Positions 33,930 to 46,561 of a stretch of DNA of 64,000 bases are shown here, piece after piece. The stretch lies in contig SZWC01001595.1 in assembly GCA_023375785.1 (NCBI GenBank), positions 46,309-110,308 of the forward strand. The letters run 5' to 3'. Both the position numbers and the translations under genes were made by a program. Numbering within the stretch: position 1 is the first letter of the stretch; each line of letters starts with the position of its first letter. The stretch comes from Penium margaritaceum (Eukaryota; Streptophyta; Zygnematophyceae; Desmidiales; Peniaceae). The notes under the pieces were generated by a model that had not been told where the DNA came from, searched no databases, and was given only the letters and a program-made list of their open reading frames with translations.

Positions 33930-35080
33930 TTTAATCCGCGTTTTCTGAGTGCGTATGTAGACGTAGACCGGTGGCGGCCACTTGAACAGATGCTCGCTTG
34001 TTTCTTTCATGGTGTTGATGTTCAAGGATGTCTTCAATTGCGTACTTTGTATCCCCGTCCAGTTGAACAGGTGGTGGAGGTCTAACATTTCTACCAATGA
34101 AGTTGATGCTAGGATCCTGACGGTGATTAAGCTTGCTAAGTGACAGGGTGGGTCACCATGCTGTCAGGTAGGCGAAGGTGTGCAATGACAGGGCTTTACA
34201 CTCGCTCAATTTCAAATGGTCCCAACCATCCGGGTTTGAGATTTACAAAGTATTGTCTTCGGAGTTTGATATTTGCCAAGCTGAGTAGATCGCAATTACC
34301 AGCACTAAAAAAGTCATTGCTACAATGTCGGTCATTTTCTCGCTTCATGGATGCTTGCGCTTTCACAAGGGTATGTCGTGTTTCCTCCCGAATCCTGGAG
34401 AAATCCCTCCGGTAGATGTTGTTCGCGAGAATGTTGCTCTCGCTCTGCAGTCCTGCCGGTGTGGCAAGACGTTTGTTGTAGACCACTTCGAACAGGATTT
34501 TACCCGTTCGGGTGGAAGTGGCGGAGTTGTATGTGAGTTTGTTGGTTTGTGGTTGGCTGCTCAATCGGATTCGTGCGGCTCGCATAAATTTTGGAGAAGC
34601 TCTTCGAGTGTCTGATTGGTCCGCTCAATTTGCCCGTCGGTTTGAGGATGGAATGCCGTTAATGGCTGGATCTGGTTGCCGTTACTCATCATCCATTCAT
34701 ACAAAAAATGGTTAGTGAAGCAGTTGGCCCTATCATTGATGATGGTATGTGGCATGTCGTACAATCGTATGATCTAGTGTAAAATCAACGGATCCCTCCC
34801 ATCAGCGGTGACGATGGTCGTCGTCGGAATGAAGAGTGAAATTTTTAAATTTCTTCTCACCACCACGAGAATGATTTCGTTGTCCTCAGGAGTGTTGGAT
34901 AATCCTGTCACAAATTCCATGCTCATGTCAAACCATGGCTCTGTTGGAATAAGGAGTGGTTGGAATAGCCCTGGTAGCAATCTGCAATGAGATGTTTACC
35001 GTTGACAGGTGTCACACGATTTGCAGAAGGTTTCCATGTGGTATTGCACTTTGTCCCATCAGTAGTACTTCACTAGGTTT
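33930..35080 (-). pseudogene. Gypsy E integrase and chromodomain
   Basis: The frame 34561-34764 reads MYDMPHTIINDRANCFTNHF and AFHPQTDGQIERTNQTLEEL, with the second Asp and the catalytic Glu of integrase. The frame 34196-34585 gives the C-terminal part ending LKPGWLGPFEIERV. At 33930-34090 is PPPPVQLDGDTKYAIEDILE, the start of a chromodomain whose rest is frameshifted. Confidence 0.85.
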
Positions 35081-36660
35081 TCAAGAAAATTTTCCTCGCT
35101 GAAGCATCCACATGGACCGGTGTCGTGGCATTCCTCCAAGAGGATTCATCACATTTTCTTGTTTGGTGGTAACGATGACCCAGCGACTAAATCGTTGTCG
35201 CCAGTAGGGGTTGTCAAACCAGAACCTCGTATCGTCGTACCTGCGCAACTCCTTGTAACCCTTCACAAACAGTCTTGTGAAGTGCGGGTCTTGTTCAACG
35301 AGTCACATGTTGATCTAAAAAATCATATTTGGTTGTCGAAATTGAGCACCCACTAGATTTGTCTTCCCAAGCCGGTACTTTATGTCATAGTCAAAGTTAG
35401 ACTGAAGGAATTCTATCCATTGAGCTTGTTGACGGCTCAGATTTGACTGAGTCTTGAGAACAGTGTATGATGATTGGTAAGGAAAATGCATCGTTGGCAA
35501 TCTAAGTAAGACCACCATGTTTTGAATGCGTACACGACAGCAAGTATCTCTATCTTATGCAAATCAAAGTTGAGTTCCAGCCTGCATTGTTTTTGCGACA
35601 TGTATGTGACTGGTGGTTCTCCACTGCCGTTTTCTTGGAGGGGAACGACTCCGATTGCTCGATCGGAAGCATCAGTAGCCATGATGTAGTCCACCGTTAG
35701 ATGTGTCAATCGTGAGGTTGGTCCCAAGGTCAGAGCATTTCTCAAAGGTTTGAAGGCACTCGATGGCTCGATGGTTTCTCACTCAATGGTTTTACGAGTG
35801 AGATTGGAGAGTGGCATTGAGATTCGGGCATAGTCCATTGCAAATTCATAGTAGTAGTTGCAGAAGCCCAAAAATACTAGGACGTCCCAAACATTGGTCC
35901 GCATCAGCTAATCAGCGACCACCTCCACTTTCTTGGGGTGCATCGTTATTTGTCTGCCACAGATAAAGTGGTCCAAAAAACAACCAAAGCGTGACCCAAT
36001 TCTCATGTGCAAAGTTCTTTGAAAGAAGTTCTCTCTTTGTAAAATCACGAGAAATTTTTGGAGATGTCAATTGTACTCCTCTGGGGTGCAGCTTTACACC
36101 AGGATGTCGTCAAGATACACGAAAGTCATCAAAGTGTGGGCAAAATTCGTTCATCACTGCCATGAATGTTTCAGGGACGTTCGTGAGTGCAAATGTCATG
36201 ACCCTGAACTCAAAGTACACATATTGGATATAGAATGATTTTTTTTTTTTATATCCTTATCAGACATGCTGATCTGATGATAGCCGTTACGCAAGTAGAT
36301 CCGGTTGAATATCTGTGGCCCGCGGTGTTGGTCAGGAAGTTTGTTTTCTCACGGAAGAGGGTAACGGTTCTTAATGGTTATGTTGTTCAACATTCAGTAG
36401 TCCATGCACATCCACAGCTCCCCACCTTTTGTTTTCAAGAAAAGTACAGGTACCTCTTAGGGTGAAGTGGAGGGTTTGGTGAATCCCTGTCCGAGCATCT
36501 CGTCCAGCTACTTCTTGAGTTTGGTCAGTTCATGGTTGCTCATTTGATAGGTCCCTGTCACCATTGGTCTTCTGCCAGGCTTCAGGTCTATCTGGTGATC
36601 AACCTTTTGTTGTGGAGATAACTCTTGGGGCGGTTTTTTGTAAAGATCTCCTTCAAATTC
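35081..36660 (-). pseudogene. Gypsy E reverse transcriptase and RNase H
   Basis: RNase H: MATDASDRAIGVVPLQENG and LAVVYAFKTWWSYLDCQ (35437-35745), then FLQSNFDYDIKYRLGKTN (35315-35518). Reverse transcriptase: VYLDDILV near 36100, so the YLDD box is intact, and CGAQAWLV, GTYQMSNHELTKLKK in 36508-36822. Frameshifts separate the blocks. Confidence 0.85.
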
Positions 36661-38800
36661 CTCAACGAGTGGCATAAAATCCTTCAGAACGGTGACCAAA
36701 ATTTCAAGTGTCGAGGCTGATGTAGTAAACTCCGTTATTGCGATTTCATTCACTTCCATTGTCTCCACATGGACTAGCCATGCTTGAGCTCCGCATTGCA
36801 GATATCTCTTGGCCACGTGCAAAGATATCAGCTCGTATTTTACGGCTGCTGCAACATCCTACTGCTTTCGCCTCTGTGCACCTTGTAACCGCTGCTGTGT
36901 TGTGGGTCGCTCGACCAGAGGCATATGTCATTCTCTGCCATTGATGCTAACATAGACCTAATGACCAGTCTATTCCACCTACAGATTGTGCTCATATAGG
37001 AAATCTTGTTTGTGTCTGATTTTGTGGTCGCTCATTGGACAAGTTCTCAAGACCGTTACGTCATGAAAATCGCCAATTTGTAGTAGGGAGAGGTTCATTA
37101 AGTCGATGGTTTATTGTCATCAATTGATGTTTTTTCCTTCAAACACCCTCAGATTAGTCTACAAGCTCAGATTCCAAACCAAGTTGCTTAGGAAACTAGA
37201 AGAAGCTCCTCCATCCATTAATGCAGGTACCATTTTGCGACTTTTACAGCTCCTCGGTTGTACTAGTAGGAGAATCACTGGTTTTTTGTCCTCGTATCCT
37301 CGTCGAACCTTTCAATCTCAGGAACCCTTGTTTCTGGCAAAATGAGCTACTCGGATGGGCAACCGGTCGGCGCATATATTTTTTCAACCGGACATGAGCC
37401 TCATCATCTACTCCTGTCCTTTGTTGTTTCTTGACTCCTCATTCTTTCCATGCATCTTCCTCCTCCCCCTTATTAGCATATTGATGTTGCTTTCGGCAGT
37501 CGCATGAGATGTGTCCCAAATTCTTGCAATTCTAGTAGAGCCATTGATTGCGTTGATCCACTCTGTCAATCTTCATCGGAGACATATTTTTGCAAATTGT
37601 GACTTCCCTCCACCATGGTAAGAACTGTGGCCTTGGGTTTGTCAACCGGTGGATTCTTGTATCCGAGCGCTGTAGTTGGCACTGTTGATGCGATTGGTGA
37701 CTACGATCAATCACGAAAGGTCGTCTTGGATGCCAAAGATGGTAATTTCTCACCATACATCTCGCTTGAGTCCACTAATGATAGAAACATAGTTCATCAT
37801 GGGCGGGGTTGCTGCTGGTGATGATTTCACAGTATCGCCGTGTATACTCTGCCATGCCAGATTGCTGACATAGGCGTTGAAGCTTACATCCTGTGTCAAT
37901 TTTCTTGTTCTTCTTTCCCAAGCGAGCAAGGGTGGTGCACACAAAATAATTCCAGGTCTCCGGTGGGGTGAGGGAGTTGTGCCATGTCAGATTTATCTAC
38001 TCAAAAGGTGGAATGCTTGTGGTCGACGATGTGAGTGCGATCGCACAATTCGTTGATCCAGCTCTGTCGGTCTCCAGCTGCCATTGGATGGTCTTTAGAT
38101 AGGAGCACCAGCTTAAAGACTTGCTGTGCAAAAGGTAGGCTGTGAGGTCAATCTTTTTCTTGTCATTGTTGACCCCAACAGCGGTAAAATTTACCTTCAC
38201 ATCTTTCTCCCACGTCCTGACCATCGGTCCCTTTGAAGTTGCAGGATCGAATGGCTCAGGGAGGGCCGGTCAAATTTGGGGTTCACTCAAGGGTTGAATA
38301 TTTTTTGCAGTGAACAATAGTTTGCGTGCACAGGAATTCTGAAGCTCCTCCATCGCCATGTTGAGTTGTTGGAGCAGATGGGTGTTGAGGCTCTTGAGTC
38401 CCAATTACTTATGGCACAAATCTTTGTTGATGTGAGATTTTCTGATTGTGCCTTCCATTGTGCCAGGTGTGGTTCTGGCATGCAAAAATCAAGGGTAAAG
38501 GACTCGCCAAGCCCAAGGGGTCTGTCACCGAGGTGGCCGTCGGGTTTGCTGCTGTTGTGTCATTCACTGTGAAAGTTTCCCCTACTGCCTGGTTTGTCTG
38601 AAGAGTGTTGTTGTTTGCATGATGCTAATCCTCCATCGCTAAAGTCTTTGTTTGTTTCTGTTGCCCACCCCCAGGTGCACATAATCTGTTCACCGTTGTC
38701 GTTGCTATGTCTGCGATCTTCTGAAAGGTGGAGATACGATGAAGGCGCGTGCAAGATTATCGCCTGGTAGTTAATACATCAGCTTCCCCTCCAGCGCCAC
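36661..38800 (-). pseudogene. Gypsy E gag and protease
   Basis: The protease site reads ALMDGGAS near 37215-37240, the same DGGA as in D. At 37495-37560 the nucleocapsid knuckle reads NCKNLGHISCDCRK: the second Cys, His and last Cys are there, but the first Cys position is Tyr and a stop lies inside the motif. The capsid region runs 37750-38480 in broken frames, with MVRTWEKDVKVNFTAVGVNN at 37997-38224. Confidence 0.7.
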
Positions 38801-38817
38801 TTCACTCTGGTAGCAAG

Positions 38818-39365
38818 TGTTCCGCTGAGCGGAACATAGGCGATTTAAAGGGATGAGATGGGGAGCAGTAGATGATTCGAGGAATTGGGAAAAATAAATA
38901 GTTTATGTTAAGTAGGAAGTATACTTCACTGACAAGTGTTGATTGAGTTGAGCACATACATACAATGACGAGAATCACAATGAGGCATGTGTTGGTTCCT
39001 CAACATTCAAGCCGAGCGACGCATGCAAGGTGGTGCCGTAAGTGGATGATTTGAGAAGCTCCGCTGAGAAGTCAGGTGACTTTGAGAATATCAAGGTGCA
39101 TTTTCATGACTCCAAAGTCATTGAAACTTTTTCTGAACAATATAAAATGTTGATACAGTTTGCAACAGACTTTTAACACCTCTCGAAAGTGGTTGAACCT
39201 GTTGGAATCTCCTGGAATGGAACACTCAAGATCGGGATAGGTGACCAAAATGCCCTCGGTTGAGCAGAATAAAAATCCGAAGGTATATCTGATGTGATCT
39301 TAAAAACTCTGGGGAGAATTTCCATACTCTTAGTTAAGGGACTCGTGTACGTTAGGAACATACCA
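38818..39365 (-). mobile_element. 5' LTR of gypsy E
   Basis: 548 bp, TGTTCCGCTGAGCGG...GGAACATACCA, paired with 33372-33919. Confidence 0.85.
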
Positions 39366-39599
39366 CTCACCCTTCTACATGTAGCCGCAATGTCTCAGTG
39401 TTGGTATTCATGCTCAAGTGCTGACTTACCAATACACTATCTACTATCCACAGATCTCCAAACATACATACTACATTGCATTCTAGTACAACCAGATTCA
39501 CATACGTACTACTGAGGCGACCAGCAAGTATTGGGCCTGCAGCCTTAGAATCCTTCGTGATATAGGTAAGGCCGCGCCTGGGCACCTCTCAACATATCT

Positions 39600-40440
39600 C
39601 GCCATCGTCACTGGCCTCATCCCTGAGCTCTCTGACCTCTTCCTCCATATTCCCCGTGTTGAGCTTGAGCACCATATCGTGCCCGTTACCGCCGATGCCC
39701 CTCATAGCATTGGTGCACTTCACGAGTTCATAGCTGCACGTCTCATACACTGGTGGGAAAACCTTATAAAAAAACAACTTCGTTGCTATGGTGTTGCTAC
39801 CGTTTCCACCACCGTGACCTCCTCCACTTTCTCTTCCTCCTCAACCATCGCTAGGGCCATCTCCACTTTTGTTGGTGCATCTAACATCACCCTTGGCGCC
39901 GGCCGTGGTGGTAGGAGTGGGGGTGATGGTGGTGGTGCTGGCAATGGTGGGATCGTGGGGACAAGGCTCAATGTTACTCCTCTATATTCATCTCCCTTAT
40001 CTCCACTTAATAAAACTGTGGCCACATTGGCCACTCTGCCAAGAATTATCCTCACCCGCCACATGGTGCACGCTTGGCTGACGCTCGGCGTATACGGTGG
40101 ACATGCACCACCTCAGTGTCTGGTCATTCCACCAGCTCCACCTTGCCATCTCATGTCAGATCTGACAGTGCGTCCACTTCCACTAGCGTTTCTTCATCCC
40201 CAGTACCTATTGGTCAGCTCCACCATGTTGCTCCTCAGCCCTCTGGCACTATCGGTCCTGGTTGGCTGCCACCCCTCAGCTAGCCTCTGTACTACATACC
40301 ACTGTCAGCGTACTACGTGCCCCCCTCCTGGCTGCATGATGGTGGTTGCTCGAACGGTGACTCATACACCGATGATCACCCGGGTTGACACTCATGCAGC
40401 TTAGTGTAGCCTTAAGAGAGGGACACTGCATCCCCTTACA
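39600..40440 (+). pseudogene. Copia G gag-position frame
   Basis: A 241-codon frame (39679-40404), Thr/Ser/Pro-rich with a Gly-rich segment (GAGRGGRSGGDGGGAGNGG). It lies between the 5' LTR and the protease/integrase remnants. The Gly-rich stretch may come from a nucleocapsid tail, but parts may be read in the wrong frame; no knuckle is seen. Confidence 0.4.
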
Positions 40441-41880
40441 CCTGTCAGGTTGACATCCAGCTCTGGGATACCGGCTCTAGAGCACCCAAAGGTACCCTGC
40501 CCACCGATTTTCCTTGGGTTGAGCATTGGCAGTCCACCTCTCTCTCTTGTTGCCTTGCTACTTTTGGTCAGTCCTCCTCTCATGTATTTGGTTCTGCCGC
40601 TGTCTCTTGCATCTTACTGTCAGCTTGCTTATCCTCCAGAATTTGGCTCATCCAGAACTTAATCCTGCCTCCTTTGTATCACCATGTTCAACCAATTGTG
40701 CTGGCTGTGCTCAAGGCAAGATGCATCACTCTCCCTTCTCCACCTCTGACTACATTATCTCTCGTCCCCTTGAGCTTTTCCACGCTGACATCATGTATCC
40801 TCTCCCTGATGATTTTCTTGGTGGTATTGGCCGCTATGACCTCTGTCTGACGGATGACTTCTCATGTTTCTACTGAACTTTATCTCTGTGTCAATAGAAT
40901 GATGTCACCAATGTGCTTGAGGAGTGGCTTCCTTAGACGGAGTATGCCTGTTAGTATCAGCTCTGTGTGTCCTGCTCTGATTGTGATGGTGAATTCTTTG
41001 GTCCCATGTCTCATTTCCTTACATCTTTTGGGGCGCATAAGGAGTCCTCCACTTCCTACACACCCCAACAGAACAGTGTTTTTGAATGGTGGAACCGTAT
41101 CACTGCAGATGGTATACGTTCTCTCTCTTTGTTTAGTCTGGTCGTCCTCCTCTCTTTACCTTTGAGGCCATTTCCTTCACCACTTTGGGTGTGGAACCAA
41201 GTTCCTCATGGCCCTCTTCCTCATGAAATTACACCTTACGAGCATTGGACTAACTTTCGTGCTGATCTCCGCCTTGCTCGCATATGTTGATGTTTTACTC
41301 TTGTCTGGCTCCCTTCTGAAATGTACTGCGATTAAATTTATAGTCGTGATCGTCTCTGCGTCTTTCTCAGTGACTACTCTCAGTTTAAAGCCTGGTGGTT
41401 TTGGGATCACTCTCAATGACGTGGCCTCGAGTCTCACAATTTCCCGTTCTTTGAATCTGTATTTGAACACGATCTTGATCATCTTGCCTTTGTCGCTTCC
41501 CTTGTCCCGCTCTCTCTTTTGAAGGGTGGACGTCTCTCCTTCGGTTATACTTGTTACCTCCTCAGATCGGGGCAGTGGTATTGTTTTTACTGTGTGCTCC
41601 GACAGTGGCACAAAATCCAACGCCTTACCATCATGCTCCACCGACATAGGGTCTGATGGCGCCTTTGTTTCCTCTGCCCCCGGCCAACGTGCCTTTGACC
41701 TTGTCACCACTGCCGTGGATGGCCTTGGTGTTGGTGTCTTGCATCCAGGTACAGCTCTTGGATACTTGCTCATCTCTGAGGAGTTCTACAATACCGTCGA
41801 CATCTCTCCGGCAGGCTATGTTGCTGCTTGCTTTGTGACCAGTGGCCTCTCTCCTTTGGGTCCTGAGCCTACCACCGTGC
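40441..41880 (+). pseudogene. Copia G protease remnant and integrase
   Basis: WDTGSRAP near 40465 is a protease-type DTG site. The frame 40526-40876 has NCAGCAQGKMHHSPF (end of the zinc site) and ELFHADIMYPLPDDFLG (first catalytic Asp). The frame 40967-41290 has CSDCDGEFFGP (second Asp) and TPQQNSVFEWWNR (Glu), then VWNQVPHGPLPHEITPYEHW. All three catalytic residues remain but lie in different frames. The C-terminal module continues to about 41500, then a linker. Confidence 0.8.
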
Positions 41881-42420
41881 AAGAGGCTTGTGAGGTCATA
41901 GAATAATTTCTGTGGGAGACTTCCATGAAGGAGGAGCTAAGTGCCTTACAAGAGCATGGGGTGTACAAGCTAGTGAATTTTCCACCTAACCGTAACGTTG
42001 TCTTGACACGACGGGTCTTATAGCGCAAGCTAAAGCGATATGGTTTTTTTGATCGTTATAAGGCATGCCTTACCGCCAAGGGTTTCTCACAAATCCTTGG
42101 TGCAGAATTTGATGAGACGTTTGCACCTATTGGGCACTATACCAATACTCTTGCTCTTATTAGTCTAGGAGCATGCCATGACTGGGAGCTCTAGAAAATG
42201 CATGTGAACAATACCGTCTTCATGGTACCTTGGATGGGGAGATTTACATAGAACAACCATTTGGTTTTATCGATGGCACTAACAAAGCTTGTCATCTACG
42301 CAAGGCATTGTATGGACTGAAGTAGTCCCCTTGCTGCTAGAACATGATGATCACAATCACACTTGAAAGGGGTGGATACTGACGCAGCAAGGTCAATCCG
42401 GCATTATTCCTTGGTCCTCC
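41881..42420 (+). pseudogene. Copia G reverse transcriptase N-terminal half
   Basis: Reads MKEELSALQEHGVYKLVNFP, RYGFFDRYKACLTAKGFSQI, ETFAPIGHYTNTLALISLGA and a QMDVNNAFL-type region with several TAG codons, including one at the Gln position of GLKQSP. Frames shift near 42200. Confidence 0.8.
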
Positions 42421-43372
42421 ATAACCCTGTCTTGTTGTTGTTCTTGTCTTTGTAGATGACCTGCTCATTGCCTCTCTGAGTCCCTCAACTCTACATTCGG
42501 TGAAGTCTCGGCTGCAGTCGATCTACAAGATGAAGGACCTTGGTCCTGCTTGAGAGGGACCGTCCAGATCCAACACTGCACGTATACCAGGCTGTCTATA
42601 TTGGTAGTCTTGGTGAGTGTTTTGCTTCCTTGCTTGCAGTAACTCCATTGGCCACCACGCTGATGATTGCAGCTGGTCAGAGGCTTCTCAAAACACCTGA
42701 TGTGACTCCGTTTGGGGACAAAGTTGATGTCACTGACTATTTTCATGTCACTTCTTCCTTGATGTATCTCGCCAGCACAACACACGCAGATGTTGCGTTC
42801 ATTGTTAGCTACCTGGCAAAGTCCTCTCAGTGTCAAGTACAGTGTCATCTTGAGGATGCACTTTGCATCGTTGAATATGCCCTTGTGACAATGTGTGTTG
42901 GGCTGTGCTACCAGGCACAACCCTCCGTAATTCTTAATGGTTACACTGATAGCAAGTGGGCACATGAAACTGATGCCTGTAGTCCATCAGGCTATGTCTT
43001 CCTTGTTGGAAGCACTGTTGAGTCTTGGAAAAGTGATAATCAGGGCCGCATTGCATGCAGCTCTAGTCAAGCTGAGTATGTTGCACTCAGCCTAGGTATG
43101 TGTAAAAGAGTCTGTTTGTGTCATGTCTTGCAGCAGTTGTGTGTTCTCATTTGCTGCATCACTCTACACTATGACAACAAAAGCACAAAGGCCAGTTCTG
43201 AAAATCATGGCATGTACCACTTTATTCGTGAATGCATTGCTGCTAGTTTCGTGAAGGCTATCTGGGTAAACACGTGTCTCAATGGGCTGATTTGTTGACC
43301 AAAGCACTCAGCTCTGGCTCGTTCAAGTTTGCTTTACACACAGTTGGCTTGACACGTGCACCCTCTGTCCCT
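42421..43372 (+). pseudogene. Copia G reverse transcriptase C-terminal half and RNase H
   Basis: VVLVFVDDLLIASLS near 42435-42480 is the catalytic box, as FVDD. An open frame of 252 codons (42540-43298) gives LMYLASTTHADVAFIVSYLA, NGYTDSKWAHETDACSPSGY, ACSSSQAEYVALS and LHYDNKST, retaining the Asp, Glu and Asp of RNase H. The tail ends near 43300 before the polypurine tract. Confidence 0.85.
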
Positions 43373-43491
43373 AACTGAGTATGACTGTTGTTGCTCTCTT
43401 ACATTTTTGTGCTGTATACCATTCTCCTTTTACATGAGTCTTATGTTGTCTCTTGTGAATTGTGTATTTATTCATCTACGGGGCAAGGGGG

Positions 43492-43980
<489 letters not shown>

Positions 43981-43982
<2 letters not shown>

Positions 43983-44960
43983 CGGACAATTTGGACATAT
44001 TGCTCAAAACTGCCGAAGCAAGTAGCAAGCCAAAGGGGAGAAAGTCGCAGAAGAAATGAGTCAGGAAATAGCGAAGGATGGGAGTGAAAGGCGCAACTCT
44101 TGTCCGAGAGGAGCGATCTGCACCAAAAAATTGCCCATTTGAATAGCTTACGACACCGTAGAGGATTTATGAGACCGCAAAGTTTGACCAGGGATATGAG
44201 GACAAACAACCAACGATACTACTAAAAGTGCAACCCCGCGGTTACAAGAGTCGCAGAACGGTACCGGTTTTATTGGACGCATGAGCTTTTCACAGTTTTT
44301 TTAAGCGACGACATGATACACAAACTGCATTTGTAGACCAAACCAGGGGTGTTTGAAGGAAAAACCGTGGATGGGAGATTGCAAACACAAAGACTCCGAG
44401 AACCACTATGACTTCATGTGGGAGATTTGTAGGATGTAACGGTCTGGAGGTCATGTCTAGTGAGTGACCACAAAATCATTCTTGGATGGGATTTCCTCTA
44501 CTAGCACAATAAGCAAGTTGACTGGAATAGTGGTGATGTCTACGTGGAAATCAACAGCGCCAAGCGATGTCGTCTTCCGTGAGTAGGGCGGAAGAAGTCA
44601 TTGGAAGTAACAGAGGTGTGAACCAACAGAGGAAGCCGCGGTAGCCAAAAGGCTACAACCTGCACACCGGATATCGCTCAACGTGGCCAAGTACTACATA
44701 CAACAAGGAGCTTGTGCATTTTCAGCCAATGGAGGAAGCAGAAGTGGCAGCAGCTGACTTATCGGCCTCATCAGCATCAACATCGTTCACGATGGTACCC
44801 GAAAAGTTCGCACCTCTCATTCAACAGTTTGCGTATCAACAGTTTGCGTATCATGTCGACTTGAAAATACCCGACGAGCTCCTGAAAACCCTACCACATG
44901 AACGTGACTGTCAGGAGGATCCCCGTGGTGCGGTCCCGAAATTTGTCTGATCATATCTTG
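43981..44960 (+). pseudogene. Gypsy J nucleocapsid and protease
   Basis: It begins YGQFGHIAQNCRSK, the second half of a knuckle with Tyr for the second Cys. The protease follows: GYEDKQPTILLKVQPRGYK, VLLDA then a stop (active site), KPGVFEGKTVDGRL and DHKIILGWDFLY. At 44690-44950 is the pre-polymerase linker KYYIQQGAC, matching KRYL.RG in D and E. Confidence 0.75.
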
Positions 44961-45409
44961 GTGGTCTACGTCTTCTGTTTTGGGCGAATCTGAGACTGAG
45001 CATGAGCTTTCTGGTTGCCTCACACTATGTGAGCAAGAATTTAGAGACAGTCAGATTGCGAAGGAAATAACGGCATTTTGAGTTGGTTTTAGTACATGGA
45101 CATGACCACAACATTTATAGTTCTAGTCATGAGCTCTCCAATGCACCAAACTGTGGGCGATTTGGCCAAGCATAGCCCAAGTTACGCTTGCCAAAGCGCA
45201 GGTCTCACCCACCACAGAAGCCTGACGCTGCCACACGCCGTGGCGCCTTCCTTCACGTGGGAAGCGCCTTTCCCAAGGCGCAGATACCATTGCACATGAT
45301 GTATGGGTCCCCTGCACTGTTTCCATGCACCCTACCCACTTTTGGGTCGAGTTTGGTGATGGGGTGTGACGCAGTTCGAAACCTGTCCACAGACCTGCAG
45401 TCAGAATTT
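44961..45409. other. Unassigned sequence before copia I
   Basis: Probably decayed J pol sequence; it falls where reverse transcriptase should begin, but I can read no polymerase motif on either strand. Confidence 0.35.
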
Positions 45410-45882
45410 TGACTGTCCCCGAGTAACAAAACATACTACTAAGTTCCGGATGCCGAGCCATGATTTTGGCTAAGTCCTTCAGTAACAACCTGTACTACTG
45501 GATCCGGTGGATGATCCACCTGATCAGGTGGATTATCCACTGGACGCCTCGGCAGGGCTTCCGGAGCAATTTCTCCAGATGGTATTTTTGTTACTCAACC
45601 CGGTCGATTATCCACCGGATTTAAAGTCGCAGCCGGCTCCCAGAGCCGCTGTGCACACCCCAACTTTGGAAGGCCATATCTCCCTCGATATTTGTCCGAT
45701 TCCGGTAAAACAAATTCCACTAGATTCAGTAACTCGTCAAATTTAAGGGACAATGATCCACTTTAGGATTTGAACAATCCTCGAGTCGCCAGATCCGCTG
45801 GAGCGGAGTTTCCACTTCCTGCCGGCTCGTCGGCGCCTCCTGGCGCCGCATTTGGACATGCGGAGGGGCAATTTTTCAACAT
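45410..45882 (-). mobile_element. 3' LTR of copia I
   Basis: On the minus strand, CAAGGGGGAGA precedes TGTTGAAAAATTGCC at 45882. The far end is set by similarity to 49990-50202. The LTR contains a 40-bp palindrome (45504-45543). Confidence 0.7.
45504..45543. repeat. 40-bp near-perfect palindrome in the copia I 3' LTR
   Basis: CCGGTGGATGATCCACC, then TGATCA, then GGTGGATTATCCACTGG. Each arm is itself a GTGGATxATCCAC palindrome. The same structure is at 50086-50125. Confidence 0.9.
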
Positions 45883-45924
45883 TCTCCCCCTTGCACCTGT
45901 CATGCCCGCTGCTCCAGCTTTCTC

Positions 45925-46561
45925 TTACTCATCTTTTGCTGCGCCCTCCAGCCCATCATAGCTGGTCATCCCATGCCCGGCCACGCTCATCGCATGCCGG
46001 TCCGCGGGTTGCGCTTTGGTCAAGCAATCCGCAAGCATGTTGTGTGTGCTGCAGTGCTGTAGCACCACCCGCCCCTTCTCAACCATGTCCCGTGCGTAGT
46101 GGTAATGCACGTCGATGTGCTTCTTCCTCCTGTGTTGTGTCGGGTTGTTGGTCAGCGAGATGGAACCACACCACCTCCTTGACCGCCTCGGCCAGCGCGA
46201 TGTACTCTGCTTCCACTGTGGAGGTAGCGACGCAGTCCTCCTTCCTACTGCACCACGAGACCGCTACACCAACGAGGAAGAACACGTAGCCGGATGTGGA
46301 CTTCCGCTTGTCCACATCCCTAGCAAAGTCTACATCTGTGTAGCAGACCAGGCGCAAAGAGTCCGCCCTCCCTTTGCCGTCGAACCTCAGGCGCGCGTGC
46401 CGCGTTGCCTGCACGTAGCAGAGGATGCATTTGACCGCCTGCCAGTGTAGTAGTCCTGGATTGGCCACGTACCTACTCACTTGGCCCATCGCGTAGGCCA
46501 AGTCTGGTCGAGTTGCAACCATGGCGTACATGAGGCTCCCCACTGCCGATTGGTAAGGCAC
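45925..46561 (-). pseudogene. Copia I RNase H
   Basis: The frame 46079-46561 has YQSAVGSLMYAMVATRPDLA, LVCYTDVDFARDVDKRKST and STVEAEYIALAEAVKEVVWF, keeping the first Asp and the Glu. The frame 45925-46110 resumes with HYHYARDMVEKGRVVLQHC and MLADCLTKAQPADRH. Between them the block with the third catalytic residue (CDNQ type) is missing, a deletion of roughly 40 codons, so the domain should be inactive. Confidence 0.85.

Larger units (their letters stand above)
33372..39365 (-). mobile_element. Gypsy (chromovirus-type) element E
   Basis: Minus-strand gypsy of the D family, 6.0 kb, with two 548-bp LTRs (33372-33919 and 38818-39365). A strong polypurine tract (AACGGGGGGAAA) precedes the 3' LTR, and a diverged primer site (TTGCTACCAGAG) follows the 5' LTR. 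All domains are present but broken. The flanks GCAAA and CTCAC do not match. Confidence 0.85.

Noticed and set aside
41177-41773. 198-codon minus-strand frame in copia G
   Set aside because: It lies opposite copia integrase and linker sequence and has no recognisable motif.
41880-42360. TAG read as Gln (altered genetic code)
   Set aside because: TAG also stands at Trp, His and Glu positions, TGA and frameshifts occur beside it, and the host-like exons contain no internal TAG. Decay explains it better.
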